Shown: piece by piece, positions 44,075-52,033 of the stretch | Layout of the letters: each line of letters starts with the position of its first letter | Numbering within the stretch: the stretch's first letter is position 1 | Source: Arthrobacter sp. 35W | GTDB lineage: Bacteria; Actinomycetota; Actinomycetes; Actinomycetales; Micrococcaceae | Assembly (NCBI RefSeq): GCF_000482545.1 | Contig: NZ_KI519455.1 | Coordinates: 496,001 to 560,000, forward strand | Direction: 5' to 3' | Length of the DNA stretch: 64,000 nt | The notes under the pieces: model-generated | Database searches by the model: none | What the model saw: only the letters and a program-made list of their open reading frames with translations | What the model was told of the DNA's origin: nothing | Made by a program: the position numbers and the translations under genes

Positions 44075-45562
44075 TCAGCTTCTCATGATGAAGGGGTCCG
44101 CCACGGGCTCTTCATTGGTGTTGATCCACACACTCTTGAGCCGCGTGTATTCGCGCATGGTTTCTGTCCCATGCTCCACACCCACACCGCTGTTCTTGAA
44201 GCCCTGCCGCGGGGACATCGGCGACATCGCACGGTAGGTGTTGACCCAAATGGTGCCGGCCTCAAGCTTCGAGGCCATCCGGTGCGCCCGGGACAGGTTC
44301 TGCGTCCACAGGCCCGCCGCCAGGCCGTAGTCGGTGTCGTTGGCCAGCCGCAGCACCTCCTCCTCCGTCTCGAACGGCATGATCGCCGCCACCGGGCCAA
44401 AGATCTCCTCGCGGACCACGCGCATGCTGTTGTCCACATCGGTCAGCACGGTGGGCTCGTAGAAGAAGCCGCCCAGGCCGCCGTCGGACCTCCGTCCACC
44501 GGTGAGGACCCTGGCACCCTCGCTGACGCCGAGGTCCACATAGCCGGCCACCTTGTCGCGCTGGTCGGCAAAGGCCAGCGGCCCCAGCTCGGTGAGGTCA
44601 TCGAGCGGATCGCCGATGACGATGCTCCGGGCCCGCTCGGTGACGCGTTCCAGCAGTTCGTCGTAGATGGATTTGTGCGCGAACACGCGGCTGCCGGCGA
44701 TGCAGGTCTGGCCCGCGGCGGCAAAGATGCCCGCCACCACGCCCATGGAGGCGTTGGCGACGTCGGCGTCCCCGAACACAATGTTCGGCGACTTGCCGCC
44801 CAGCTCCAGCGTGGTGCCGATGAACCGCGAGGCGGCGCTGGCGGCGATCCGGGAGCCGGTGAGCGTGCTGCCGGTGAAGGAGATCTTGGCCAGCTTCGGG
44901 TGCTCCACCAGGGCCGCCCCGGCCTCGGCGCCAAAGCCCGTGACCACATTGACCACGCCCGGCGGGAAACCGGCCTCGGTGGCCAGCTCGGCCAGCCGCA
45001 GCACCGTGGCGGAGGTGTATTCGGAAGGCTTGATAACCATCGTGTTGCCGGCGGCCAGCGCGGGGGCCAGCTTGCTGGTGGTCAGCGTCAGCGGCGAATT
45101 CCACGGCGTAATCGCGCCCACCACGCCCAGCGGCTCGCGCATCGTGTAGTTGAGCACGCGCTTGTCCGAGGCCGGAATCACGTCGCCCTGGATCTTGTCC
45201 GCCAGGCCGGCGTAGTAATAGTAGTACTCCGGCAGCGTGGACAGCTGGGCCCGCATTTCGCGCAGCAGCTTGCCGTTGTCCAGCGTTTCCATCCGGGCCA
45301 GTTCCTCGGCATGTTCACCGATGAGGTCACCGAGGCGGCGCAGCAGGTGGCCGCGCTTGGTCTGGCTCAGATCCCGCCAGCGCGGATCCTCGAACGCCGC
45401 CTGGGAGGACTCCACGGCCTTGGCCACATCCTCGGCATTGCCGCGCGCCGCCGAGTACAGCACGGCCAAGGTGGCGGGGTTGGTGCTCTGGAAGTACTCC
45501 CCGGAGGACGGGGCAACCCACTGGGCACCGATGTAGTGCTGGTATGTCTGGTTATTCGCCAT
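44075..45562 (-). CDS. NAD(P)-dependent aldehyde dehydrogenase
   Basis: 495 residues, full-length ALDH. Catalytic cysteine in AAGQTCIAGSRVF, general-base glutamate in LELGGKSPNIVF, and the nucleotide-site segment SFTGSTLTGSRIA. Oxidises an aldehyde or semialdehyde to the acid; it occupies the place of a semialdehyde-handling step in the pathway. Its ATG lies within the last codons of the upstream alpha/beta hydrolase gene (11-bp overlap), a sign of coupled translation. Confidence 0.93.
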   Translation of the reverse strand: MANNQTYQHYIGAQWVAPSSGEYFQSTNPATLAVLYSAARGNAEDVAKAVESSQAAFEDPRWRDLSQTKRGHLLRRLGDLIGEHAEELARMETLDNGKLLREMRAQLSTLPEYYYYYAGLADKIQGDVIPASDKRVLNYTMREPLGVVGAITPWNSPLTLTTSKLAPALAAGNTMVIKPSEYTSATVLRLAELATEAGFPPGVVNVVTGFGAEAGAALVEHPKLAKISFTGSTLTGSRIAASAASRFIGTTLELGGKSPNIVFGDADVANASMGVVAGIFAAAGQTCIAGSRVFAHKSIYDELLERVTERARSIVIGDPLDDLTELGPLAFADQRDKVAGYVDLGVSEGARVLTGGRRSDGGLGGFFYEPTVLTDVDNSMRVVREEIFGPVAAIMPFETEEEVLRLANDTDYGLAAGLWTQNLSRAHRMASKLEAGTIWVNTYRAMSPMSPRQGFKNSGVGVEHGTETMREYTRLKSVWINTNEEPVADPFIMRS

Positions 45563-46304
45563 TGAATTCCTTGTCGATGAAGGTGGCCAGGGCCGCTGCG
45601 AATTCGCGCGGCCTCTCCACCGGAAGCATGTGCCGGGCGCCGGGGACGACGACGGCGGTGCAGCGCGGCAATGCGCGCGCCAGCCGGTGGGTCATCTCCG
45701 GGGTGGAACCTGGATCAAGTTCGCCCGTGATGGCCAGGGACGGCACTGTGACGGCACCCAGTTCCGGCTCGATCTGGGCATCCGCCGTGGCGAATACCCG
45801 GTAGCAGGCCAGATAGGAGCCCACATCGTTGGCCAGCAGGGTGGCCCCGGTGGCCGCGACCAGCGCCGGATCCACTGCCGGCACACCCGTGAGGGGATCC
45901 GCCGGGAACCAGCGCTGCAGCGACGCGGCAACGCTGGCGGGGAAATCGGCCTCCGCCGCCGCCAGCCGCCCCAGCACGGCGGTGCGTTCGGCCTCGGTGC
46001 GCTGGCAGACGGAGCTTACCGAGACCAGGCTGGCCACCAGTTCCGGCCGGTGCCGGGCCAGGTGCTGGGCCACGAGCGCGCCCAGGGAGAACCCGACAAG
46101 GTGCGATCCCGGCGCAATGGCGGCAGCGACGTCGTCGGCCATCTCAGCCAGCGTGATCCCATCCCGGGCCGCGGCGTTCGCCCCATGCCCGGGCAGGTCC
46201 AGCGCACGCACCTCGAAGGTGCCCGCCAGCAGCGCGGCCACGGGCCCCCACATGGTGCGGTCCAGACCCACACCGTGGAGCAGGACCAGCTTGGGTGCGC
46301 TCAT
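45552..46304 (-). CDS. alpha/beta hydrolase
   Basis: 250 residues. The oxyanion region is LVLLHGVGLDRTMWGP, the nucleophile elbow is VGFSLGALVAQ (Ser), and the catalytic His is near the end in GARHMLPVERP. The fold resembles 3-oxoadipate enol-lactonase and RutD. Probably hydrolyses an ester, lactone or carbamate intermediate. It overlaps the aldehyde dehydrogenase start and follows the DUF1185 pair in the operon. Confidence 0.9.
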   Translation of the reverse strand: MSAPKLVLLHGVGLDRTMWGPVAALLAGTFEVRALDLPGHGANAAARDGITLAEMADDVAAAIAPGSHLVGFSLGALVAQHLARHRPELVASLVSVSSVCQRTEAERTAVLGRLAAAEADFPASVAASLQRWFPADPLTGVPAVDPALVAATGATLLANDVGSYLACYRVFATADAQIEPELGAVTVPSLAITGELDPGSTPEMTHRLARALPRCTAVVVPGARHMLPVERPREFAAALATFIDKEFNGE

Positions 46305-46312
46305 GGCTGCCG

Positions 46313-46864
46313 CTACAGTTCCGTGGACAGATCGGCCAGCCGCTGCTGCGGACGGCCCTGTGCCGCGGCGGCGAGGGCGATGATCAGCTCGTCCGGGTGC
46401 GGGGCGTCGGAGATGCGCACCTCGATGCTCTGGTGGTGCGAGCGGATGGTGGCATCGGTGATGTGCTTGAGTGGGATGTCGAAGACGACGCCGGCCGGCC
46501 CGCGCTTCTCGACGGCCGGGAGCAGGGTGGTGGCGTTGGCGGCCACCCGGAAGTGGTCGCCGAACTTGAGCGTGTGGATCAGCGCCGAGCCGTGCTCAAT
46601 CTCGCCGTTGAGGCCCACGATCGCGGCCTTGCCATAGGCCTCGGCCGTGGCGCCGAGGGCCGCCAGCACGGCCGGGGCCAGCAGGGCGCCAACATCGGAG
46701 GCGGTGGCCTCGATGCCCTCGCTCAGGTCTTCGACAAAGCCCTGGCCCTTCCACGGGTTTTCGATCACGGCCGCGACAATGGCGACGCGGGCGGGCGGGT
46801 TGACCTCGCGGCCGCCCTCGCTGGTGATTTCTTCAATAATGGTGACGATCTTGCGTACCTTCAT
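46313..46864 (-). CDS. amino acid synthesis family protein (DUF1185), copy A
   Basis: 183 residues. Matches the family named amino acid synthesis (DUF1185): RKIVTIIEEITSEGGREVNPP, AAVIENPWKGQGFVEDLS, AYGKAAIVGLNGEIEHGSAL and a closing DAPHPDELIIALA. To my knowledge no reaction has been established, and the name is not functional evidence. Its ATG overlaps the stop of copy B (ATGA). Genes of this family are recurrently found with LLM oxygenases and hydrolases, as here. Confidence 0.87.
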   Translation of the reverse strand: MKVRKIVTIIEEITSEGGREVNPPARVAIVAAVIENPWKGQGFVEDLSEGIEATASDVGALLAPAVLAALGATAEAYGKAAIVGLNGEIEHGSALIHTLKFGDHFRVAANATTLLPAVEKRGPAGVVFDIPLKHITDATIRSHHQSIEVRISDAPHPDELIIALAAAAQGRPQQRLADLSTEL

Positions 46865-47478
46865 GCCAATGCACTCTCCAGGTCTTTTGCTCTGATGATG
46901 GGGTCGGTCTTGCGGTCGCCGATGCGGGCGTGCGGGCGGGGGCCGGTGGAGGCCGCGGCGATGATGACAATCTCATCGGCCCGGGGGCCATCGGAAATGC
47001 GCGCCGCAATGGTCTGGTAGTGGCTGCGGGTGGCGGCGGCGCTCTTGTGCCACATGGGCACCACCAGCGTCTCCCCCGCCTCCGCCCGGGCGTCTGCAAA
47101 GCAGATGATGGATTCACCCTGCAGGAAGTCCCGCATGAGATTCCCGAAGTACGGCGTGTGGATCAATGCCCCACCGTGCTCGATCTCTCCCGCGGTGCCC
47201 ACGATGGCTGCCTTGCCGAAGGCCTCGATGGCCTCGGCGCCGCCCAGATCGGCAATCAGCCGGTCCGTCAGCATCTTGGCCAGCTGCGGAGCAATCGCCT
47301 CGGCGGCGGCCGAGAGGTCCGCCGCCGGGCCGGTGCCCAGCCACGGATTGTGGATCACGGCGGCCACTGTGGCGCGCAGAGCCGGGCGTTCCGGGCGGCT
47401 GCCGTTCTCGTTGAGGACTTCCTCGCGGTAGAGAACCAGCTTGCGGACGCCGGCGTCGGAGCTAGAAGGCCGTGTCAA
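46861..47478 (-). CDS. amino acid synthesis family protein (DUF1185), copy B
   Basis: 205 residues from a TTG at 47478 that lies inside the last codons of the LLM gene (17-bp overlap). Shares the family signatures with copy A: AAVIHNPWLGTGPAADLS, EAFGKAAIVGTAGEIEHGGAL and GPRADEIVIIAAAS. The two copies are clearly related but diverged, so they may form a heteromer or act on successive intermediates. A weak start codon with overlap implies tight coupling to the oxygenase. Confidence 0.86.
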   Translation of the reverse strand: MTRPSSSDAGVRKLVLYREEVLNENGSRPERPALRATVAAVIHNPWLGTGPAADLSAAAEAIAPQLAKMLTDRLIADLGGAEAIEAFGKAAIVGTAGEIEHGGALIHTPYFGNLMRDFLQGESIICFADARAEAGETLVVPMWHKSAAATRSHYQTIAARISDGPRADEIVIIAAASTGPRPHARIGDRKTDPIIRAKDLESALA

Positions 47479-48589
47479 AACGGGGCTTCACTTTCTCGGA
47501 GAACAGCTCCAGGGAGCGCATGGCCTTCTTGTGGTCCAGGCCCGGGTGCGTGGTCCACAGCATCATGTGTTCCAGGCCCACCTCGCGCTGGAGTTCCTCG
47601 ATCTTCTCGGCCACGAAGTCCGGCGTACCCACCAGCATGTTGCGGTCCATCAGGAAATCGAAGTCCAGCTTGTGCGCGTCGGTGAGTTCCTCGCCCTCCT
47701 CCATCATGTTGCCCAGGCCGCGCCAGTGCGTGATCCACTTGTAGGAGTTCATCACGGCCTCCTCGAATTCCTCGCGGGCCTGTTCCATGGTGTCTGCGAC
47801 GTAGACGTCGCGGACCAGGGCGATGCCCTCGCCGAGGGTGACGTCGCGGCCCTGTGCCGCCGCGGCGGCGTCGCGGTAGAGCTCGAAGCGGGGCTTGAGT
47901 GCGGAGACCGGCGGCAGCCAGAAGATGCCCTGGATGCCATCGCGCCCGGCGTTCTGGATGGAGCGTGGGGTGTCGATGACCTGCCACAGCGGCAGTTCCT
48001 TCTGGAACGGCTTGGGGATGACCGACATCTTGGTGATGACGCCGTCCTCGGTGAAGTCGCTGGTGGCCGGGGACATCGGGTGGCTCCACTTCACGCCCGG
48101 CTTGGGGAACTCGAAGAAGCGCCCCTTGTGGCTGAAGAAGTCCTCCGTCCAGGCCTTGCGCATGACCTCCACCGTTTCCTCGAAGAGGGCCCGGTTCTGC
48201 TCCTGGTCTCGGGGATCGGCCAATTCATTCAGGTTCAACGCCTCGCGGCCGTAGAGCCCGCGGCCCACGCCCACCTCGACACGGCCGTCGGAGAGCTGGT
48301 CCAGCAGGGCCAGATCCTCGGCCAGGCGCAGCGGGTGCCAGAAGGTGGCGATGGCGGCGGCCTGGCCGATCCGGATGGTGGAGGTCCGGGCGGCGATGTC
48401 CGTACCCATCAGCACCGGGTTGGGCGTCAGCTCCTGGCCCTCATGGCCAAAGTGGTGCTCCGTGTACCAGGTGGACCAGAAGCCGTAGCGCTCAGCGGAC
48501 TGGGCGTACTCGCGGGCATCCTTCATGTGCTGGTTGTAGTTCTTGAGGTCTCCGGGGGCCCCGAGGGCGTGGAAGATGGAAAAGCGCAT
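47462..48589 (-). CDS. LLM class flavin-dependent monooxygenase
   Basis: 375 residues, bacterial-luciferase-like TIM barrel: MRFSIFHALGAPGDLKNYNQ, WYTEHHFGHEG, and the typical LDQLSDGRVEVGVGRGLYG. Uses reduced flavin supplied by a separate reductase, most likely the flavin reductase encoded divergently at 49419. First gene of the operon, so it probably catalyses the opening oxidation of the substrate. ATG at 48589; a longer frame upstream lacks similarity and would cross the promoter. Confidence 0.92.
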   Translation of the reverse strand: MRFSIFHALGAPGDLKNYNQHMKDAREYAQSAERYGFWSTWYTEHHFGHEGQELTPNPVLMGTDIAARTSTIRIGQAAAIATFWHPLRLAEDLALLDQLSDGRVEVGVGRGLYGREALNLNELADPRDQEQNRALFEETVEVMRKAWTEDFFSHKGRFFEFPKPGVKWSHPMSPATSDFTEDGVITKMSVIPKPFQKELPLWQVIDTPRSIQNAGRDGIQGIFWLPPVSALKPRFELYRDAAAAAQGRDVTLGEGIALVRDVYVADTMEQAREEFEEAVMNSYKWITHWRGLGNMMEEGEELTDAHKLDFDFLMDRNMLVGTPDFVAEKIEELQREVGLEHMMLWTTHPGLDHKKAMRSLELFSEKVKPRFDTAF

Positions 48590-48761
48590 CGCTGAAAACC
48601 TTTCGGTCCGTACCGCCGTGGAGCAGCGGGTACAGGTATGTGGCTCGGTGGTATCGAGGCCGGCCGCAGCCGGCGGTCCCTGCACGTCCCCGCGGATCCT
48701 GGTGGTGGATCCGCAAGGCCGGCCGGGGTGCCCGCTTCGCCGACCTCACTGTCGGCGCCGC

Positions 48762-48804
48762 TTGCATGGTAGAGACTATAGGCTCCAAAAATCCCCCGCG
48801 TCAA
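48762..48804 (-). promoter_or_regulatory. LLM-operon promoter with shared operator element
   Basis: Minus strand: -35 TTGACG (48804-48799), 18-bp spacer, -10 TATAGT (48780-48775), two bases, then CTACCATGCAA (48772-48762). The element covers the predicted start site, a classic repressor position. The 401 bp between 48589 and 48991 hold only this promoter, its divergent partner at 48919 and about 170 bp of GC-rich 5' UTR. Confidence 0.75.
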
Positions 48805-48918
48805 CGGCAAGCTCTGCACCATGGATTCAACTTGAGAGGATTCCCAGTAAACAAGGGAAACTTTCGGAACGCCGTCGAATACGTCCTACATCCGAAGTCC
48901 TCGTGTTACGCTCCTGCC

Positions 48919-48961
48919 TTGACGATCAAATGTGAGCTGGATTACCGTAGCTACCATGCAA
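48919..48961 (+). promoter_or_regulatory. SnoaL/flavin-reductase promoter with shared operator element
   Basis: Plus strand: -35 TTGACG (48919-48924), 18-bp spacer, -10 TACCGT (48943-48948), two bases, then CTACCATGCAA (48951-48961). Same geometry as the LLM and GntR promoters. The predicted 5' UTR of about 36 nt contains GAGGAGG before the ATG at 48991. Confidence 0.72.
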
Positions 48962-48990
48962 CAGCACTCAATGAGGAGGTCAGAGCATTC

Positions 48991-49419
48991 ATGGCACAGG
49001 AATCAGAGCTGAAAACACGGGTCCGCGAGATCTGGCACGCGGTCTGGGACGACGGCGATGTCGATGCCCTGGATGCGCTGCTGGCCGACGGGTACACCCG
49101 CACCAGCAATGCATCCCCCGCGGCATTGGGCGCCGGCGAGTTCAAGGACATGGTCCGCACCACCCGCGAGGCCTTCCCGGATTTTTCCACAACCATCACG
49201 GCGCTGGCCCAGGATGGGGACCAGCTGGCCATCTTCTGGAGCAGCACGGGAACCCACAGCAGCGAGCTGTTCGGCGTCCCGGCCACGCATCGTCGGATCA
49301 CCACGTATGGCTCAAATTTCTGCACCTTTGACAACGGCCGCCTGGTGAATGAGCACGTCACCTGGGACCCGCGCCAACTCCTTACCGCCCTGGGCATCAT
49401 TTCGCTGGGAGAAGACTAA
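48991..49419 (+). CDS. SnoaL-like / NTF2-fold protein
   Basis: 142 residues with the cone-shaped NTF2/SnoaL fold pattern: LKTRVREIWHAVWDDGDVDA, LLADGYTRTS, FKDMVRTTREAFPDFSTTIT and GRLVNEHVTWD. Members are ester cyclases, isomerases or binding proteins. Likely acts on an intermediate of the oxygenase pathway. GAGGAGG lies 11 nt before the ATG. The stop overlaps the flavin reductase start (TAATG). Confidence 0.86.
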   Translation: MAQESELKTRVREIWHAVWDDGDVDALDALLADGYTRTSNASPAALGAGEFKDMVRTTREAFPDFSTTITALAQDGDQLAIFWSSTGTHSSELFGVPATHRRITTYGSNFCTFDNGRLVNEHVTWDPRQLLTALGIISLGED

Positions 49420-49949
49420 TGACTGAGACAGCACCCACATCCACAGGTCTGGCCGACGAGCCCGATCCGGACCTGGTGCGGGGATTCAACCGCCAGTTCG
49501 TCACCGGCGTCACGGTGGTCACCACGAAGGACGGCGGCAAGGCCCGCGGTCTGGCGGTGAATGCCTATGCGTCCATCTCGTTCGACCCGCCGCTGATCAT
49601 GGTCTGCATCCAGCGGACCTCCTCCACCTACCCGGCGCTGCATGCCGCCACGCACCTGGGGGTGAACATCATCGCCAACGACCAGAGCGGCGTCCTGGGC
49701 GTGTTCGCCTCCAAGGCGGAGGACAAGTTCGCCACCATCGACTGGCATGAGGGCCCGCACGGCTCGCCGCTGATCGATGGCTCCGCGGCAATGCTCGAGG
49801 CGGAGATCCGCGAGCGCTTCCAGGCCAAGACCCACACGGTGTTCATCTGCCGCGTCCGCCATGCGGAAGTCAACGACAAGTACCCCATTGTCTACAAGGC
49901 CGGCAAGTTCTTCGACGGCGCCGCGCTCGCTCCCCTGCCCACGGACTAG
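49419..49949 (+). CDS. flavin reductase (DIM6/NTAB-like)
   Basis: 176 residues, split-barrel FMN/FAD reductase domain: FNRQFVTGVTVVTTKDGGKA, GLAVNAYASISFDPPLIMVC, HLGVNIIANDQSG and FICRVRHAEVNDKYPI. Supplies reduced flavin by diffusion. It is the natural partner for the divergent LLM oxygenase, comparable to RutF or HpaC, and shares an identical promoter/operator arrangement with it. Confidence 0.92.
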   Translation: MTETAPTSTGLADEPDPDLVRGFNRQFVTGVTVVTTKDGGKARGLAVNAYASISFDPPLIMVCIQRTSSTYPALHAATHLGVNIIANDQSGVLGVFASKAEDKFATIDWHEGPHGSPLIDGSAAMLEAEIRERFQAKTHTVFICRVRHAEVNDKYPIVYKAGKFFDGAALAPLPTD

Positions 49950-49991
49950 CTCCGCTCCGGGGGTCGAGCTTGGGCCCCGGACAGGTACGCG

Positions 49992-50023
49992 AATGGCCCC
50001 GGAGCCGAGGCTCCGGGGCCATT
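49992..50023. terminator. 14-bp perfect hairpin between convergent genes
   Basis: Arms 49992-50005 and 50010-50023 (AATGGCCCCGGAGC with its complement), 4-nt loop. Lies between the flavin reductase (+) and ABC ATPase (-) stops. The string GTCGAGCTTGGGCCCCGG just before it (49963-49980) recurs, with one extra G, at 55510-55528. Confidence 0.75.
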
Positions 50024-50046
50024 CTGGACGGGACCGTCGCGCCTGC

Positions 50047-51168
50047 CTACCCCTCGAGGACGAGCAGTTGGGCGTTGGCTGCATCCCAGCCCACGTGCAC
50101 CTCCCCTGCCGCACCGCTGCGGCCAGTGCTTTCGGAACTCAGTTCACGCAGCTGCAGCTCATGGCCGCCAGCGGTGATCCGGTGCCGGATCGTGGCGCCG
50201 AGGTTGGTCGAGGACACCATCGTGCCGGTGCCGCCGTTTTCCTCCGGTGCCCCCGGGCGGAACTTGAGGTGCTCGGGACGGATGGATACGGCGTACCTCT
50301 CCCCCACCACGCCGCGATCCTGGACCCTGCCGATGCCCAGCCCACCCAAATCCACCACGGCCTCGGAGCCATGGCGCTCCAACACCGTGCACGGAACCAG
50401 GTTGGTGTCGCCCAGGAAGCTGGCCACCCAGTCCGTCAACGGGTGGGCGTACACCTCCTCCGGCGGTCCGGACTGCACGATGCGCCCGTCCTTCATCACC
50501 ACGATCCGATCCGACATCGCCATGGCCTCGTCCTGGTCGTGGGTGACAAAGAGAACCGAAATCCCCAGGCTCTTCTGCAAGGTCTTGATCTCCTCCTGCA
50601 TGTGCTCGCGCAGCCGCTTGTCCAGTGCGGCCATGGGCTCGTCCAGCAGCAGTGCTGCGGGATTGAACACCAGGGACCGGGCCAGCGCCACTCGCTGCTG
50701 CTGCCCTCCCGAGAGCTGGCGCGGACGGCGCCCGCCCAGACCACCCAGGCCCACCCGTTCCAGTGCAGCCTCGGCGCGCTCGCGCCGCTCGGCCCGCGGA
50801 ATCTTGCGCATCCGCAGGGCGAATTCCACGTTTTCACGGGCATTCATGTGCGGAAACAGCGCGTAGTTCTGGAACACCACGCCGAGATTGCGTTCGCGCG
50901 GCGGCAGCGCATCCACCGGCTTTCCATCGATCAGCACCGAACCGGAGGTGTGTTCCTCAAATCCGGCAACCATCATCATGGTGGTGGTCTTGCCCGAACC
51001 GCTGGGTCCGAGCAGCGTCACGAACTCCCCGGGTTGGACCACCAGGTCAAGCTCGTCCACGGCCACGACGTCGCCGTAGGTTTTGCGCACCTGGCGCAGT
51101 TCGATGGAGCCCCGGGCCGCCGTCGCCGCACCGGGTGTTGTGTCTGCGGAAATCACTGAAGTCGTCAT
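50047..51168 (-). CDS. ABC transporter ATP-binding protein, PotA-like
   Basis: 373 residues. Walker A GPSGSGKTT, Q-loop VFQNYALFPH, signature LSGGQQQRVALARSL, Walker B ALLLDEPMAALD, H-loop FVTHDQDEAM, then a C-terminal TOBE domain. This is the spermidine/putrescine/Fe3+ importer class (PotA/FbpC). It energises the two permeases encoded upstream. ATG at 51168 chosen because it follows the permease stop and starts 20 residues before the conserved ELRQVRKTYG. Confidence 0.94.
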   Translation of the reverse strand: MTTSVISADTTPGAATAARGSIELRQVRKTYGDVVAVDELDLVVQPGEFVTLLGPSGSGKTTTMMMVAGFEEHTSGSVLIDGKPVDALPPRERNLGVVFQNYALFPHMNARENVEFALRMRKIPRAERRERAEAALERVGLGGLGGRRPRQLSGGQQQRVALARSLVFNPAALLLDEPMAALDKRLREHMQEEIKTLQKSLGISVLFVTHDQDEAMAMSDRIVVMKDGRIVQSGPPEEVYAHPLTDWVASFLGDTNLVPCTVLERHGSEAVVDLGGLGIGRVQDRGVVGERYAVSIRPEHLKFRPGAPEENGGTGTMVSSTNLGATIRHRITAGGHELQLRELSSESTGRSGAAGEVHVGWDAANAQLLVLEG

Positions 51169-51190
51169 TGAAATACCTTCGCTAAGTGGG

Positions 51191-52033
51191 CTAAACGGCC
51201 AGCGGCAGCATCCGCGCGGTGGACCGCCGGCGGAGCACGTAGATGACCTGGAGAAGCAGGCCAACGGTGGCCACGGTGACCAGCACGGCGGAGGACACCG
51301 CGATCTTGGGGGTCAGGTTGAACTGGATGTCGGTGAACATTTTCACCGGCAGCGTTGTGGCGCTGGGCGATTGCATGAACAGGCTCATGACGGTTTCGTC
51401 GATCGAGACCGAGAAGGCGAACAGCGCCCCGGAGACCAGCCCGGGCAAGATCACCGGCAGGTAGACGTGGCGCAGGATGGACAGTGCGCCGGCCCCCAGG
51501 CTCTGCGCCGACCGCACCAGCGCCGGATTGAGCCCGGCAAGGCTGGCCCGGGTGGTCAGATACACATACGGAGTGGCAATCACCGCGTGCGCCAGGCCGA
51601 TGGGGATGATGCTGCCGACCATGCCGACCGAGATGAAGAACTGGTAGAACGCCAGGGCCAGCACCACTGTGGGGACGATCATTGGGGCCAGGATCAGCCC
51701 CACCACGGCCGGCTGGCCGGGAAACTTCCGTCCATGCAGGCCGATGGCTGCCGTTGCCCCCAGCAGCACACCGAGGACGACGGCGATGGCCGCGGCCTGC
51801 AGGCTGGCGGACAGCGCTGTGGTCCAGGCATGGTCCTCGAAGAAGCCCTGCACGGCGGCCAGGGAAACCCCTTCCGGCGGGAACGTGATGTAGCGGCTGT
51901 CATTGAGCGCCACGGGCACCACGATCGCCGTCGGAATCACCAGGAAGGCGAACACCGGCAGGGAGAGCAGCGCCAGTGCGCGGCCCTGCGCCCGGCCCTG
52001 GGGGCGCGGACTTGTGGTCTTAGAGCGCTTCAT
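51191..52033 (-). CDS. ABC transporter permease, PotC-like
   Basis: 280 residues, six helices. The EAA loop that docks the ATPase is visible as SAQSLGAGALSILRHVYLPVILPG. ATG at 52033 has AGGAGG upstream and overlaps the PotB-like stop by 14 bp. The downstream ATPase gene follows after 22 bp. Substrate class is polyamine-like or other small cationic organic compounds by family. Confidence 0.92.
   Translation of the reverse strand: MKRSKTTSPRPQGRAQGRALALLSLPVFAFLVIPTAIVVPVALNDSRYITFPPEGVSLAAVQGFFEDHAWTTALSASLQAAAIAVVLGVLLGATAAIGLHGRKFPGQPAVVGLILAPMIVPTVVLALAFYQFFISVGMVGSIIPIGLAHAVIATPYVYLTTRASLAGLNPALVRSAQSLGAGALSILRHVYLPVILPGLVSGALFAFSVSIDETVMSLFMQSPSATTLPVKMFTDIQFNLTPKIAVSSAVLVTVATVGLLLQVIYVLRRRSTARMLPLAV

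Noticed and set aside
40789-48589. The locus as the known Rut pyrimidine pathway itself
   Set aside because: The LLM protein lacks close resemblance to RutA, and RutC- and RutE-type genes are absent; only the class composition is similar.
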